The notes below the pieces were generated by a model. The model worked only from the letters and a program-made list of their open reading frames with translations, did no database searches and was not told where the DNA came from. From a marine gamma proteobacterium HTCC2148 (GTDB taxonomy: Bacteria > Pseudomonadota > Gammaproteobacteria > Pseudomonadales > Halieaceae): DNA of 64,000 nt. Positions 37,090 to 48,522 of this stretch are shown in pieces. Location: positions 110,976 to 174,975 of the forward strand of contig DS999232.1 in assembly GCA_000156295.1 (NCBI GenBank), given 5' to 3'. Position 1 is the stretch's first letter, and every line of letters begins with the position of its first letter. The position numbers and the translations under genes were made by a program.

Positions 37090-38775
37090 TTACATCGACT
37101 CCGGGGCAGAGACGCCCAGCAAGTCTAATCCATTGTTAATTACCTGGCGCACAGCTTCCGACAGTGCCAACCGAGCGTCGCGCACCGATTTGTCATCCAC
37201 CAGTGTCTTGTGGGCGTTGTACCAGGAGTGAAAGTCGCCAGCCAGTTCACGCAGGTAGTTGGCCACATTGTGAGGTTCCGAGTTTTCTGCCGCATGGGAG
37301 ACGACTTCCGGGAACTGGTCCAGGCGGCGCATCAGGGCTTTTTCATGATCCTCTGTTAACTGTCCCAGGCTTTCAAGCCCCGCCTCGATACTCCAGGTGT
37401 CACCTTGCTCTTCCAGTTTGCGCATAATTGAGCACACCCGGGCATGGGCGTACTGGATGTAGTAAACCGGATTGTCGTTGCTCTGCGACAGCGCCAGGTC
37501 AATATCAAAGGTCAATTGGGAGGAGGGACCCCGAGCGACAAGGAAGTAGCGGGTCGCATCCCGTCCTACTTCATCGATCAGGTCGCGCAGGGTGACATAG
37601 CTACCCGCTCGCTTGGATATTTTCACTTCCTCGCCGTCGCGCATTACCGTGACCATCTGGTGCAACACGTAGTCGGGCCAGCCCTGTGGAATGTCCTGCT
37701 GCAGTGCTTGCAAGCCAGCCCGCACTCGGGTCACCGTGCTGTGGTGGTCGGCGCCTTGCTCGTTGATAACGCGTTCAAAGCCGCGCTGCCACTTGTTGAG
37801 GTGATAGGCGACATCGGGCAGGAAGTAGGTATAGCCACCCTCGCTTTTGCGCATTACGCGGTCTTTATCATCGCCGAAGTCTGTTGTGCGCAGCCAGAGC
37901 GCGCCGTCCTGCTCATAGGTATGCCCTTGCTCAATGAGTCGTTGAACTGTCTGCTCTACAGCACCGCTGTTATAGAGTGAGGATTCGAGAAAGTAGAGGT
38001 CAAAATGCACGGCGAAAGCCTTGAGGTCCAGATCCTGCTCGCGACGCAAGTAGGCCACTGCAAACTGACGAATGGCTTCTACGTCGTCGACATCGGCAGC
38101 GCCGGTGACATGCTGATCCTGGGCATCGATGGTGTCTCCGGCGAGATAGGCATTGGCAACATCGCTAATGTAACCGCCGCGATAACCGTCTTCAGGCCAA
38201 TCGGGGCTTTGTGGATCCATTCCATTACAGCGAGCCTGCACTGAGCGTGCCAGGTTGTCGATTTGTGCTCCGGCGTCGTTGTAATAGAACTCACTGGCTA
38301 CGTTCCAGCCGGTCGCCATCATTAATCTGCACAGGCTGTCGCCAACGGCGGCACCTCGGCCATGTCCTACATGGAGAGGGCCGGTGGGGTTGGCCGATAC
38401 GAATTCCACTTGAACCCGGCGGCCTGCGCCGACGTTGCTGTGGCCAAATGCTGCGCCACGCTCCAGAATTGTTCTCACAACAGACTGACTGCTGCTGTCA
38501 GTGAGGAAGAAATTGATAAACCCGGGACCGGCGATTTCGGTTTTGGCGACCAGGTCAGATTCCGGGAGCGCCGCGCAGATGAGCCCCGCCAGTTCCCTCG
38601 GGTTCTTTTTCGCCGCCTTGGCAAGGGTGAGGGCGATGTTACTCGCCAGATCGCCGTGAGATTTGTCCCGGGTGCGATCTATTTGCACCTTGGCCTGAGT
38701 GTCAGCGGGCAGATGGTCTTGTATGACTAGTGCATCCAGCGCTTGCTCAATTAGCTGGGTGATTTCTTGCTTCAT
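37090..38775 (-). CDS. argS: Arginyl-tRNA synthetase
   Basis: Class I synthetase charging tRNA-Arg. 561 aa. HIGH box as HVGHG in [14 protein letters not shown] (about 130), and the KMSKS region reads [16 protein letters not shown]. The C-terminal anticodon-binding domain ends in [14 protein letters not shown]. Usual length. Upstream is a gap of about 100 bp to priA. Confidence 0.98.
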   Translation of the reverse strand: MKQEITQLIEQALDALVIQDHLPADTQAKVQIDRTRDKSHGDLASNIALTLAKAAKKNPRELAGLICAALPESDLVAKTEIAGPGFINFFLTDSSSQSVVRTILERGAAFGHSNVGAGRRVQVEFVSANPTGPLHVGHGRGAAVGDSLCRLMMATGWNVASEFYYNDAGAQIDNLARSVQARCNGMDPQSPDWPEDGYRGGYISDVANAYLAGDTIDAQDQHVTGAADVDDVEAIRQFAVAYLRREQDLDLKAFAVHFDLYFLESSLYNSGAVEQTVQRLIEQGHTYEQDGALWLRTTDFGDDKDRVMRKSEGGYTYFLPDVAYHLNKWQRGFERVINEQGADHHSTVTRVRAGLQALQQDIPQGWPDYVLHQMVTVMRDGEEVKISKRAGSYVTLRDLIDEVGRDATRYFLVARGPSSQLTFDIDLALSQSNDNPVYYIQYAHARVCSIMRKLEEQGDTWSIEAGLESLGQLTEDHEKALMRRLDQFPEVVSHAAENSEPHNVANYLRELAGDFHSWYNAHKTLVDDKSVRDARLALSEAVRQVINNGLDLLGVSAPESM

Positions 38776-38874
38776 TTCGGGAGCTTTACCTGAGTTGTTT
38801 CTGGGGCCCGAGTTAATCGGGACGCAATAATCCTATTATCGCTGGATCGCGGGCCAATGGCCAGTTTACTGCCG

Positions 38875-41064
38875 TCAGAACATATCTTGTGGGTCCACGT
38901 CCAGGGACCAGTTCAAGCCTTTGCGGGCGGGCAGGCGCTGGGCTTGGGCAACCAGTGTTCTGGCTGCGAGGTGAGAGAGCCTGCGTTGTGTCGTATGCAC
39001 CAGCAGTTGGCTGCGAAAGCGCCCGGCCCGGCGCTGCATCGGGGCTGGGAGCGGGCCGATCAAGGCGACGCCAGCAGGTAACTGGCTTTGGCTGTTATTG
39101 CGCAGGTCACGCAGAAATTGTTCACCGCAACTGGCGTCCTGGCAATCTGTGCGCAAAATTAACAATTGTCCCAGGGGAGGCTGACCAGCCAGTTCGCGGG
39201 CCTTAAGCATGGCGCAAGCCTGCTGGTGGTAGTCTTGGCAGAGAATGGCCTGCAGGCCGGGGTGATCCGGATGGTGAGTTTGTAGCATTACCGTTCCCGC
39301 AGTTTCGGCGCGTCCAGCCCGACCAGCGACCTGAGTGATCAGCTGGGCGCTGCGCTCTTCGCCGCGAAAGTCGGTACTGAACAGCAAACCATCCATATCG
39401 ACGATGCCGACTAGCGTTACCGCGGGAAAGTGGTGACCCTTGGTCAGCATTTGGGTGCCCAGAAGAATGCACGGTTCACCTTGATTGATTTGGCTGACCA
39501 GGGCTTGCATGGTCCCCTTGCCCTGCATGGAGTCACTGTCAACCCGGTATACTGGATGGTGTGGAAATCGTCCCTGGAGAAACTCATCCGCCCTTTCCGT
39601 ACCCAGTCCAATAGATAGTAACTGCTCGCTTCGGCATTCTGGGCAGCAGTTGATCAGGGGCTTGGAGGCGCCGCAGTGGTGGCAGCGCATACGTCGCTGC
39701 CTGCGGTGCAGGGTTAGTCGGGCATCGCATTCGCTGCAGTCAGCGACCCAGCCACAGTCATGGCACTGTAACGTCGGGGCATAGCCCCTGCGGTTGAGGA
39801 ATAAAAGGGCCTGCTGGCCATTTGCCAGCGTGGTGTCCAATGCATTGAGTAGTGCCTGGGAAAAACCTGATTGCAGGGGGGCTTTGCGGATATCTACGGC
39901 TTCCAGTTTCGGCAGCTGGCTGCCTCCCGCGCGTTGCTGCAGGCGATGATGGACGTAACGACCCTGCAACGCATTGTGTAGACTTTCCAGAGAGGGGGTG
40001 GCGCTGCCCAGAAGTACGGGGCAGTTCTCCAGTTGGCCGCGTTTCACCGCCACATCCCTGGCCGAGTAACGAAATCCATCCTGCTGCTTATAGGACTGGT
40101 CGTGCTCCTCATCGACAACGATCAGGCCAGGTCTGGCCAGCGCGGCGAACACCGCAGAGCGGGTGCCTATGACGATATGGGCGGTGCCGCTGCGAGCCGC
40201 CTCCCAAGCGGTGTAGCGCTGTCCGTCAGAAAGCCCGGAATGCAGTACCGCGATTTCAGCGTCGAAACGGTCGCGAAAGCGGGCCAGTGTCTGCGGGGTG
40301 AGACCAATCTCGGGGATTAATACCAAGGCTTGTAGTCCCCTTTCCAGACAGTCGGCAATGAGCTGCAGGTAGACCTCAGTCTTGCCACTGCCGGTAACGC
40401 CTTCCAGCAGGTGGCAGCTAAAACCTTCTCTCTGGGCTAAGAGTAATTGCAGTGAAAGGGCTTGTTCATCGTTTAGTTTTAGGCCGGGGTTCGCCCTGGG
40501 CTCTTTTTGCGCAGCGATCACCTCAATGTGTTCCGCCAGGCCTTTCTCTTCCAGTGCCTTAAGAATGCTTGTGCTTATTCCCGCATCGCGAAAATGGGAA
40601 TTGCAGAGCTGGCTGTGCTCCTGAATAAGCCCCAGGGCTTTGGACTGTTTTGGCGATCGAGCCAGAGCCCCTTTGGGCAACCCTTTTCCGCGGGTTGTCA
40701 GTGTCCAGCCGGGTTCACTATTGCAGCGATGGGTCTTACCTGCGCGCAACGCTTTGGGAAAAGTGGCCTGGTAAACCTCGCCTGGCGGATGCTGATAATA
40801 GTTGACGGCCCAATCGCAAAGTTTGAGCAGAATCGGCGGGAGTAATGGCTCGGAGTCCAATATTTCGATCGCATTTTTGAGGGCAGAGGGGTCTACATCG
40901 CTGCTTTCAACTGTTTCGATGAGATACGCCGTGACCTCCCTGCGGCCAAAGGGCACTCGCAATCGCATGCCGGGCAGCAGCTCTTCGTCGCTGTGGCCTG
41001 CAGGCGGCAGGTAGTCGAACAGCGTGCGCAGGGGCGTGGGAATGGCCAGTCGCAATACAGGCAT
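38875..41064 (-). CDS. priA: Primosomal protein N' (replication restart helicase)
   Basis: A 3'-5' helicase that reloads the replisome at stalled forks. 729 aa. Walker A is GVTGSGKTEVYL and the DEAH-like box is VVDEEHDQSYKQQ. Zinc-binding cysteines are clustered in CHDCGWVADCSEC and MRCHHCGASKPLINCCPEC. The N-terminal 3'-DNA-binding domain is present (VLRLAIPTPLRTLFDYLPP). It is divergent from rpmE and upstream of argS, on the minus strand. Confidence 0.97.
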   Translation of the reverse strand: MPVLRLAIPTPLRTLFDYLPPAGHSDEELLPGMRLRVPFGRREVTAYLIETVESSDVDPSALKNAIEILDSEPLLPPILLKLCDWAVNYYQHPPGEVYQATFPKALRAGKTHRCNSEPGWTLTTRGKGLPKGALARSPKQSKALGLIQEHSQLCNSHFRDAGISTSILKALEEKGLAEHIEVIAAQKEPRANPGLKLNDEQALSLQLLLAQREGFSCHLLEGVTGSGKTEVYLQLIADCLERGLQALVLIPEIGLTPQTLARFRDRFDAEIAVLHSGLSDGQRYTAWEAARSGTAHIVIGTRSAVFAALARPGLIVVDEEHDQSYKQQDGFRYSARDVAVKRGQLENCPVLLGSATPSLESLHNALQGRYVHHRLQQRAGGSQLPKLEAVDIRKAPLQSGFSQALLNALDTTLANGQQALLFLNRRGYAPTLQCHDCGWVADCSECDARLTLHRRQRRMRCHHCGASKPLINCCPECRSEQLLSIGLGTERADEFLQGRFPHHPVYRVDSDSMQGKGTMQALVSQINQGEPCILLGTQMLTKGHHFPAVTLVGIVDMDGLLFSTDFRGEERSAQLITQVAGRAGRAETAGTVMLQTHHPDHPGLQAILCQDYHQQACAMLKARELAGQPPLGQLLILRTDCQDASCGEQFLRDLRNNSQSQLPAGVALIGPLPAPMQRRAGRFRSQLLVHTTQRRLSHLAARTLVAQAQRLPARKGLNWSLDVDPQDMF

Positions 41065-41192
41065 GTGGCCCCTTGGGCGTGGAGTGCAGAATAGGCAAGT
41101 GTAGCAACCAAAGTATGTCTCGGGCCACGCTGATGTCTTTTGGGTCGATGCTATTCACGCTGAATTAGCTTCAGTAAGCTGTGCCAGAGCCC

Positions 41193-41220
41193 TTGCCAAT
41201 CCTGCTGTGTCTGGTAAGAT
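41193..41220 (+). promoter_or_regulatory. Extended -10 promoter for rpmE
   Basis: TTGCCA, a 16-bp spacer and TAAGAT, with TGG immediately before the -10 (extended -10). The start point would be near 41227, giving an approximately 135-nt leader before rpmE. This is the best sigma-70 promoter in the window. Confidence 0.75.
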
Positions 41221-41246
41221 GCGCGCCTATTTTTTCTCTGGACCGT

Positions 41247-41342
41247 GTTCAGCGATGTTTGGTCTGATAGGGCTGAACGCAGCTGGGCGGCCGACTCCAG
41301 TAACCTGATGTGGTGCCCGGCAAGAGATCGGGTGGCGACATC
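41247..41342 (+). ncRNA. Structured leader of rpmE, possible L31 autoregulatory element
   Basis: The leader contains GTTCAGC (41247-41253) pairing with GCTGAAC (41272-41278), a 7-bp stem enclosing 18 nt, followed by a CCGG/ATCGGG region that may pair further. Ribosomal protein L31 genes of gammaproteobacteria have been reported with conserved leader motifs; whether this is one is not verified here. Confidence 0.35.
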
Positions 41343-41362
41343 ACTGAGTAAGGAGCAACACC

Positions 41363-41578
41363 ATGCAAGCAGAAATTCACCCCAAGTACGAGACAGTGAC
41401 AGCGAGCTGTAGCTGCGGCAACAAAATTGAGACACGTTCTACTCTATGTGAAAACTTTCACGTGGACGTTTGTTCCGAATGTCATCCCTTCTTCACCGGT
41501 AAGCAGAAGATTGTAGACTCAGGTGGCCGTGTAGATCGCTTCAAGAAGCGTTTCGGCAGTCGTGGTGCCAAGCGTTAG
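41363..41578 (+). CDS. rpmE: 50S ribosomal protein L31, zinc-binding form
   Basis: A 71-aa ribosomal protein. Cysteines 16, 18, 37 and 40 make the zinc site, so this is the C+ form, not the zinc-free paralogue made under zinc starvation. AAGGAG lies about 8 nt before the ATG. It is divergent from priA and followed by a strong terminator. Confidence 0.98.
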   Translation: MQAEIHPKYETVTASCSCGNKIETRSTLCENFHVDVCSECHPFFTGKQKIVDSGGRVDRFKKRFGSRGAKR

Positions 41579-41610
41579 GTAAAACATGCTGCGCTTCGTC
41601 GCAGACTACA

Positions 41611-41648
41611 AAAAGCGCCAGGCCCGATGTGGGACTGGCGCTTTTTTT
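41611..41648 (+). terminator. Rho-independent terminator after rpmE
   Basis: AAAAGCGCCAG (41611-41621) pairs perfectly with CTGGCGCTTTT (41635-41645), and seven Ts end the stem. An 11-bp stem, about 30 bp after the rpmE stop. Confidence 0.95.
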
Positions 41649-41854
41649 ATGGCTGCGGGTTAGTGCCTGCTCCACTGCAGAGCGCGGCGCTGGTGGCGCA
41701 GAGCGGAGTGTTTCCTCTTCAGCGACACCTGAGGCTATTTTATTGACGGGCCGGCGCTGCACCGCATAAAGCCCTTGGTACAGAACCATAAATCACCTTG
41801 TTCAGTGTCGGGCTTTTCTATATCCTCTTGATCCTTTTTCCGTGGGGTTAATCC
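41649..41854. other. Gap between rpmE terminator and malic enzyme
   Basis: About 200 bp with no gene or RNA I can support. It must contain the malic enzyme promoter; no confident -35/-10 pair is visible. Confidence 0.4.
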
Positions 41855-43105
41855 ATGTCCGATGATCTTATGCAAGCTGCACTGGCATATCATGCCGAGC
41901 CAACTCCCGGCAAGATCAGCGTGGAATTGACCAAACCTGCGGAGACTCAGCTGGATCTTTCCCTCGCTTATAGCCCTGGCGTTGCTGAACCTTGCCGCGC
42001 AATCGCTGCGGATAAGGCCAATGCCTATCGTTACACCGGCAAGGGTAATCTGGTGGCAGTGATTAGCAACGGCACGGCCGTGCTGGGCCTTGGCAATCTG
42101 GGCTCGCTCGCCAGTAAGCCGGTGATGGAGGGTAAGGCCCTCTTGTTCAAGCGCTTCGCCGGCATCAATTCCATCGATATCGAAGTGAATACCGAAGATG
42201 CTGACGAGTTTGTAGAAACGGTGTCGCGGATCGCAGACACCTTTGGCGGCATTAATCTGGAAGATATCAAGGCGCCGGAGTGCTTTGAAATTGAAGCCGC
42301 CCTGATAGAGCAGTGCGCTATTCCGATTTTTCACGATGACCAGCATGGTACGGCGATCGTAACCGCCGCGGGTCTGGTCAGCGCCCTGGACGTTCAGGGT
42401 AAGCGGTTGGAAGATGCGGTTATTACTTGTCTTGGTGCAGGGGCTGCGGCCATTGCCTGTATGCGGCTGCTGGTCAGCCTTGGGGCGCGTCGCGAAAATA
42501 TCTATATGCTCGACCGCAGGGGCGTTATTTACTCAGGTAGAGAAGGAGTAAATGCTTACAAACAAGAGTTTGCCAACCACACTGACAAACGTAGCCTTTC
42601 TGATGCCATTGCGGGTGCAGATGTCTTCATTGGCCTGTCAGGTGCCAATCTGTTGAGTGCTGAAATGCTCAAGTCGATGGCAGTAAAGCCGGTGGTTTTC
42701 GCTTGCTCAAACCCCGATCCTGAGATCAAGCCGGAGCTGGCACTGGCTACCCGGGATGACCTGATCATAGCCACAGGCCGCTCTGACTACCCTAATCAGG
42801 TAAATAATGTTCTTGGTTTCCCGTTTATCTTTCGCGGTGCACTGGATGTTCGTGCCAGTTGTATCAACGAGGAAATGAAAGTGGCGGCAGTGCGAGCACT
42901 GTGTGAGCTCGCCCGTGAACCCGTGCCCCAGGAGGTATTGAAAGCCTGTGACCTGGATGCACTGAGCTTTGGGTCGGAATACATTATCCCCAAGCCCGTT
43001 GATAGCCGCCTGTTAAGCAGGTTGGCTCCGGCGGTGGCTAAGGCCGCTGTAGACAGCGGTGTGGCGAGTCTTCCGCTGCCGGACGATTACGCGCCGACGC
43101 TTTAG
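41855..43105 (+). CDS. maeB: Malic enzyme (short form, MaeB-like)
   Basis: Oxidative decarboxylation of malate to pyruvate, giving NAD(P)H. 416 aa: the malic enzyme catalytic and NAD(P)-binding domains only. It lacks the phosphotransacetylase-like C-terminal domain that makes enteric MaeB about 760 aa. Conserved regions: [40 protein letters not shown] (in two parts), [10 protein letters not shown] and the dinucleotide loop GAGAAAIA. The cofactor choice (NADP or NAD) is not certain. It converges with ponA. Confidence 0.93.
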   Translation: MSDDLMQAALAYHAEPTPGKISVELTKPAETQLDLSLAYSPGVAEPCRAIAADKANAYRYTGKGNLVAVISNGTAVLGLGNLGSLASKPVMEGKALLFKRFAGINSIDIEVNTEDADEFVETVSRIADTFGGINLEDIKAPECFEIEAALIEQCAIPIFHDDQHGTAIVTAAGLVSALDVQGKRLEDAVITCLGAGAAAIACMRLLVSLGARRENIYMLDRRGVIYSGREGVNAYKQEFANHTDKRSLSDAIAGADVFIGLSGANLLSAEMLKSMAVKPVVFACSNPDPEIKPELALATRDDLIIATGRSDYPNQVNNVLGFPFIFRGALDVRASCINEEMKVAAVRALCELAREPVPQEVLKACDLDALSFGSEYIIPKPVDSRLLSRLAPAVAKAAVDSGVASLPLPDDYAPTL

Positions 43106-43111
43106 GGACTC

Positions 43112-45550
43112 CTAAAATATATCTCTTACCAGGTCGTCTGTGCCCTGGCCCACCGAACCGGCCTCTTCGCCATCGGGCCCCTGCTGGGGTACGTATTCTT
43201 CGCGAAAGTACTCATAGATAACGTTTTTTTGCCGCGAGCCTGCCAGCATGCCGGTGTCTGGGTCGATACGCACGTTGACTACCCCGGTGGGTAGTACGCG
43301 TTCCTCGTCCGGGCTATTTTTCAGAGCCTCTCTCATGTAATTGATCCAGATAGGGAGAGCGGCCGTGCCGCCAAATTCCCGACGGCCCAGAGGAGTGTAG
43401 TTATCAAAGCCCACCCAGGTGGTGGTGACTACGTCTCTGTTGTAGCCGGAGAACCAGGCGTCCATGGGGCCGTTGGTGGTGCCAGTTTTGCCCGCCAGAT
43501 CTCCTCGTTCCAGAACCAGTGCGCGACGCCCAGTGCCGCGCGTGATGACATCTTGCAGCACGCTGTTAATAATATAATTAATGCGTTCTTCCATTACCCG
43601 GGGTGCGGCCGGTAATTCCGCTTTTTCTTTGCTCTGCGCCGCCAGTATTTCTTCCATACTGAGTTCGCTCGCGTCAGCGGGTGCAGGTCGATCATCGCAG
43701 TCGCGACAGACGGTGAGTGGCTTGGCTTCGTACACTTGCTCGCCTGAAATATCGTCGATACGCGAGATGAGATAGGGTTCTACCCGATAGCCCCCATTCG
43801 CCAACATGGCATAGCCGGTGGCCACTTCCAGCGGGCTCATTGCATGGGTGCCCAGAGCAAGCGACAAATCGGGAGAAAAGTCGGCGGTATCAAAGCCGTA
43901 GCGCTCGGCGGCGGTGATCAGTTTTCGTGCTCCCAATTGCTGGAGCAGGCGTATCGAAACCAGGTTGCGCGACTTAGTGAGTGCCCAGCGCAAACGAGTC
44001 GGGCCGTGGAACACGCCGCCATCATTTTCAGGGCGCCAGACATCTTCCAGTGAGCTGTCTGCCATCACCACCGGTGCATCATTAATGATGCTGGCAGCGG
44101 TAAAACCTTCCTCCAGCGCCGCGCTATAGAGAAAGGGTTTGAAGTTGGATCCAGGCTGCCGCATGGCCTGCGTAGCCCGGTTAAATTTACTCAGCTCAAA
44201 GCCCATACCACCGACAATGCTGACAATAGCACCGTTGTCGGGGTTGAGTGAGACCAATGCTGACTGGGCTGCTGGAATCTGGCTCAGTTGCCAACGTCCC
44301 TGCTCATTGCTGTTGAGCCGTATCAAGTCGCCGGGAGTGAATAATTCCTGTGGAGTCTCGGGGCTGCTTTCGCGGGAATTCTCCGTCACGTAGGGCCTCA
44401 CCTCAGCCATGCCGTTTTCCCAGAGCAGTTCACTGGCGGAACCGTCTTTGAGTAGTAGAGCTACGCGATCTTCCAGCACTTCAGTGACCACGGCGGGAGT
44501 TTGGCCTGCCACTTCCGGAATTTTACGTAACTTGTCGCCCCAATAAGCCAGCGAGTCGGTATCTGGATCATCTGTTAAAGGCCAGCGTTGCTCGGGTCCC
44601 CTGTAGCCATGGCGGCCGTCGTAGGTAAACAGGCCCTCTATGAGCGCTTCCCGAGCTACCTGCTGTAATTCAGTGCTGATGGTGGTGTACACGTGATAGC
44701 CGTCGTTATAGGCAGACATCCCATAACGACTCAGCATTCGTTGTCTGGCCATTTCGGCCGCGTAGTGCGCAGCGAAGGAGATTTTAGCGCCGTGCAGTTC
44801 TGCCAAAACCGGTGCAGCCAGCACCTCAGCATGTTGCTCGGGCGTTATATAGCCCAGAGTCAGCATGCGCCCGGCAATCCAGTTGCGCCGATCTTTTCCG
44901 GCTTCTGGACCACTGACGGGATTGTTTCGTGAGGGAGCCTTGGGAATGCCCGCAAGCATGGCGTGTTGGGCCAGGCTGAGTTGGTCCATGCCCTTGCCAT
45001 AGTAAACTTGCGAGGCGGCTTCAAACCCATACGCGCGGTGTCCAAGGAAGACCCGGTTGAAATAGAGTTCAAAAATCTCCTCTTTATCCAGTGCTCTTTC
45101 TATCTCGATGGCCAGCAGAATCTCATTGAATTTGCGCATGAACGTGCGCTCCAGGCTGAGAAAGTAGTTGCGGGCGACCTGCATGGTCAGGGTGCTGCCT
45201 CCTGAACCTTTCTGCCCGGTGAGCACTAACTCAGATACGGCTCGAGCCAGGCCCATTACGTCAATACCGCGGTGCTCAAAGAAGCTATCGTCTTCCGCGG
45301 CGAGCAGGGCTTTTACAAACTGGTCGGGAATGTCTTCGAAGACTAACGGGCTGCGCTTTTGCTCCCCAAATTGGCCGATGAGGTCACCCTCTCGGGTGTA
45401 AACTCGCATGGGCGTCTGCAACTTCACATCGCGCAACGTTTCGACATCGGGCAGGTTTGGACTGAGGTAAAGGTAAACGCCAGCGGCAAGCCAAAGGCCT
45501 GCAAAAAGCCCAAGAATTGATATACGTATAAGAAAGTGGAGAAAGCTCAT
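43112..45550 (-). CDS. mrcA: Penicillin-binding protein 1A
   Basis: A bifunctional peptidoglycan synthase with 812 residues. A short cytoplasmic start and one membrane helix (7-28) precede the GT51 glycosyltransferase (EDDSFFEHRGID, GGSTLTMQVARN). The transpeptidase has the SxxK site in GSNFKPFLYSAAL, SRN in TKSRNLVS, and KTGTT near the C-terminus. An insertion between the domains is typical of PBP1A. It is divergent from pilM, the standard arrangement in Pseudomonas-type genomes. Confidence 0.96.
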   Translation of the reverse strand: MSFLHFLIRISILGLFAGLWLAAGVYLYLSPNLPDVETLRDVKLQTPMRVYTREGDLIGQFGEQKRSPLVFEDIPDQFVKALLAAEDDSFFEHRGIDVMGLARAVSELVLTGQKGSGGSTLTMQVARNYFLSLERTFMRKFNEILLAIEIERALDKEEIFELYFNRVFLGHRAYGFEAASQVYYGKGMDQLSLAQHAMLAGIPKAPSRNNPVSGPEAGKDRRNWIAGRMLTLGYITPEQHAEVLAAPVLAELHGAKISFAAHYAAEMARQRMLSRYGMSAYNDGYHVYTTISTELQQVAREALIEGLFTYDGRHGYRGPEQRWPLTDDPDTDSLAYWGDKLRKIPEVAGQTPAVVTEVLEDRVALLLKDGSASELLWENGMAEVRPYVTENSRESSPETPQELFTPGDLIRLNSNEQGRWQLSQIPAAQSALVSLNPDNGAIVSIVGGMGFELSKFNRATQAMRQPGSNFKPFLYSAALEEGFTAASIINDAPVVMADSSLEDVWRPENDGGVFHGPTRLRWALTKSRNLVSIRLLQQLGARKLITAAERYGFDTADFSPDLSLALGTHAMSPLEVATGYAMLANGGYRVEPYLISRIDDISGEQVYEAKPLTVCRDCDDRPAPADASELSMEEILAAQSKEKAELPAAPRVMEERINYIINSVLQDVITRGTGRRALVLERGDLAGKTGTTNGPMDAWFSGYNRDVVTTTWVGFDNYTPLGRREFGGTAALPIWINYMREALKNSPDEERVLPTGVVNVRIDPDTGMLAGSRQKNVIYEYFREEYVPQQGPDGEEAGSVGQGTDDLVRDIF

Positions 45551-45611
45551 TTAATCTCTTTACAAAACAATCGCTTGTATTACTGTTAGAACAAAGGGCG
45601 GGAACGCGTGT

Positions 45612-45649
45612 GGTAATTATATGCCTTTTTTGGTTTGGATATAATTACC
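45612..45649. promoter_or_regulatory. Mirror-symmetric divergent promoter region of mrcA and pilM
   Basis: GGTAATTATAT (45612-45622) and ATATAATTACC (45639-45649) are a perfect 11-bp inverted repeat with a 16-bp spacer. Each arm holds a TATAAT: rightward at 45640-45645 towards pilM, leftward at 45621-45616 towards mrcA. The -35 region of each would fall in the arm of the other (TTATAT). Predicted start points are near 45652 and 45609. Confidence 0.6.
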
Positions 45650-45715
45650 GCTATGTTATACCTTTTATCTAATGTATCGGTGGATAAAAACAACCTAAGT
45701 TAGTGATACTGATAG

Positions 45716-46788
<1,073 letters not shown>

Positions 46789-46789
<1 letters not shown>

Positions 46790-47358
46790 TGGCAAAAATC
46801 AATTTATTACCGTGGAGAGAAGACAGGCGCCAGGCGCTCAAAAAGACCTTTCTGGTGACGACTGCACTAGTGGCTATTATTAGCGCTGGGCTGGTTTTGT
46901 TGGGCGATCGCATTGTCAATGGCCAGATCGAGTATCAGAACTCGCGCAACAGCCATCTCACTCAAAACATTCGCGAGCTTGACAAGAAAGTCGCAGAGAT
47001 TCGCGAGCTTCAAAAACGTCGTAACCAGCTGATTGAGCGAATGCGGGTGATTCAGGAACTGCAGGGTAATAGACCGATTATCGTGCGGATACTGGATCAA
47101 CTAGTGAGAACAATTCCGGATGGCGTGTTTTATTCCAAGCTGACTACTAAAGATCGCAGCATTTCAATCAATGGTATAGCGGAGTCGAACAATCGCGTGT
47201 CAAGCCTGATGCGTCGTCTTGATGGCTCTGACTGGCTCGCCGGTCCAAATCTGGACAAGGTGAATGCTGCGACTACGTACGGTGATCAGGCGACCACATT
47301 TAACCTGACGGTGAAGGTCGAATTACCCAAACCGGAAGATCAGCAGGGAGGACAATAA
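46789..47358 (+). CDS. pilN: Type IV pilus assembly protein PilN
   Basis: Inner-membrane protein that pairs with PilO and binds PilM through its N-terminus. 189 aa; the family signature INLLPWREDRR is at residues 4-14. One membrane helix follows at about 23-42, then a periplasmic coiled coil and a ferredoxin-like domain. The ATG sits in TGATG with the pilM stop. Confidence 0.96.
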
Positions 47359-47361
47359 TCC

Positions 47362-47976
47362 ATGGCTTTTGAAGATACCATGCGCTCCCTGCGGGAGTTT
47401 GATGTAAACGACCTGGATTTTGATACGGTGGGGTCCTGGCCGCTGCCGATCAAAATGTTTATCTGGGTGGTGGTTTTGGGGGGCGTTCTGGCCTTCGGTT
47501 ATTACTATCATATCGAAGACCTGCAGATACAGCTGGAAGGTGAACGTAAGAAAGAGGTGCAGCTTAAGAAAGATTTTGAGAAGAAGGCTTTTCAAGCAGC
47601 TAATCTGGAAGCGTATCGGCAGCAGATGCGGGAGATGGAAGAGTCCTTTGGTGCTCTGGTCAGTCAGCTTCCCAGCGATACCGAAGTGCCGGGTTTACTT
47701 GAAGACATCACCAACAAAGGCCTGCTTAACGGCCTGAATATTGCGAGCATTGATCTCCTGCCAGAGCAGGCAAGGGAGTTTTATGTGGAGCTGCCTATCT
47801 CCATTGTGGCATCGGGTTCATATCATGACCTTGGCGCGTTTATTAGCGGTATGGCAGCGCTTCCGCGCATTGTAACCCTGCACGATTTCAATATTTCTGC
47901 CCCTAGGGGTAATGCAAACCAGTTGCAGATGCGCATTATCGCCAAAACTTATCGCTACAGGGATGACGAGGTATGA
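47362..47976 (+). CDS. pilO: Type IV pilus assembly protein PilO
   Basis: PilN partner with the same topology: one membrane helix near residues 33-50, a coiled coil, and a ferredoxin-like periplasmic domain. 204 aa. The N-terminal cytoplasmic part is rich in Asp/Leu (VNDLDFDTVG). 3-bp gap to pilN; its stop overlaps pilP by 4 bp. Confidence 0.95.
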   Translation: MAFEDTMRSLREFDVNDLDFDTVGSWPLPIKMFIWVVVLGGVLAFGYYYHIEDLQIQLEGERKKEVQLKKDFEKKAFQAANLEAYRQQMREMEESFGALVSQLPSDTEVPGLLEDITNKGLLNGLNIASIDLLPEQAREFYVELPISIVASGSYHDLGAFISGMAALPRIVTLHDFNISAPRGNANQLQMRIIAKTYRYRDDEV

Positions 47977-48509
47977 ATTTGAAGCGTTTGATTCATTGCT
48001 CTACTCCCTTATTGCTGTGCTTTTTGCTGGCTTCCTGCGGCAGTCGTGACTTTGCCGATCTGGATGCCTTTATGGCGGAAAAACGATCCAGGCCGGGAGG
48101 TATTATTGCGCCCATTCCTACTTTTAAGGCTTACGAGGCGTTTGGGTATAGTGCCACGACGTTGCGCAGTCCGTTTGAGCGCCCGATTGAAGTACGCGAC
48201 ATCGCTCAATTACAAGCGGTAAGTGCGATCAAGCCCGACGAAAACCGGGCGAAAGAGTTTCTGGAGCAGTTTACTTTTGATTCTTTAAGCATGGTTGGCA
48301 CGCTTGAGCGCGGCGAAACTAACTGGACGTTGATTCGTGATCCCCAGGGAGGGGTGCACCGAGTCAAAGCTGGAAACTACCTGGGACGCTCTCACGGCAA
48401 GATCGTGGAAACAGCCGAGACCTATGTAGCCGTTGTTGAAATCGTCAGTGACGGCAGTGCGGATGGTTGGGTCGAGCGTCCGCGAACCATTAAATTATCC
48501 GGCATATAA
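47973..48509 (+). CDS. pilP: Type IV pilus lipoprotein PilP
   Basis: Inner-membrane lipoprotein linking PilNO to the secretin PilQ. 178 aa. The signal peptide ends in a lipobox (LLASC), Cys22 being lipidated. The family YxA-region FKAYEAFGYSAT and the C-terminal beta domain (GNYLGRSHGKIVETAE) are present. A 4-bp overlap with pilO. Confidence 0.95.
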   Translation: MNLKRLIHCSTPLLLCFLLASCGSRDFADLDAFMAEKRSRPGGIIAPIPTFKAYEAFGYSATTLRSPFERPIEVRDIAQLQAVSAIKPDENRAKEFLEQFTFDSLSMVGTLERGETNWTLIRDPQGGVHRVKAGNYLGRSHGKIVETAETYVAVVEIVSDGSADGWVERPRTIKLSGI

Positions 48510-48522
48510 GCCGAGGCCATGG

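Noticed and set aside
41151..41435. 94-codon minus-strand frame across the rpmE promoter
   Set aside because: It overlaps the start of rpmE and the promoter, and has no family features.
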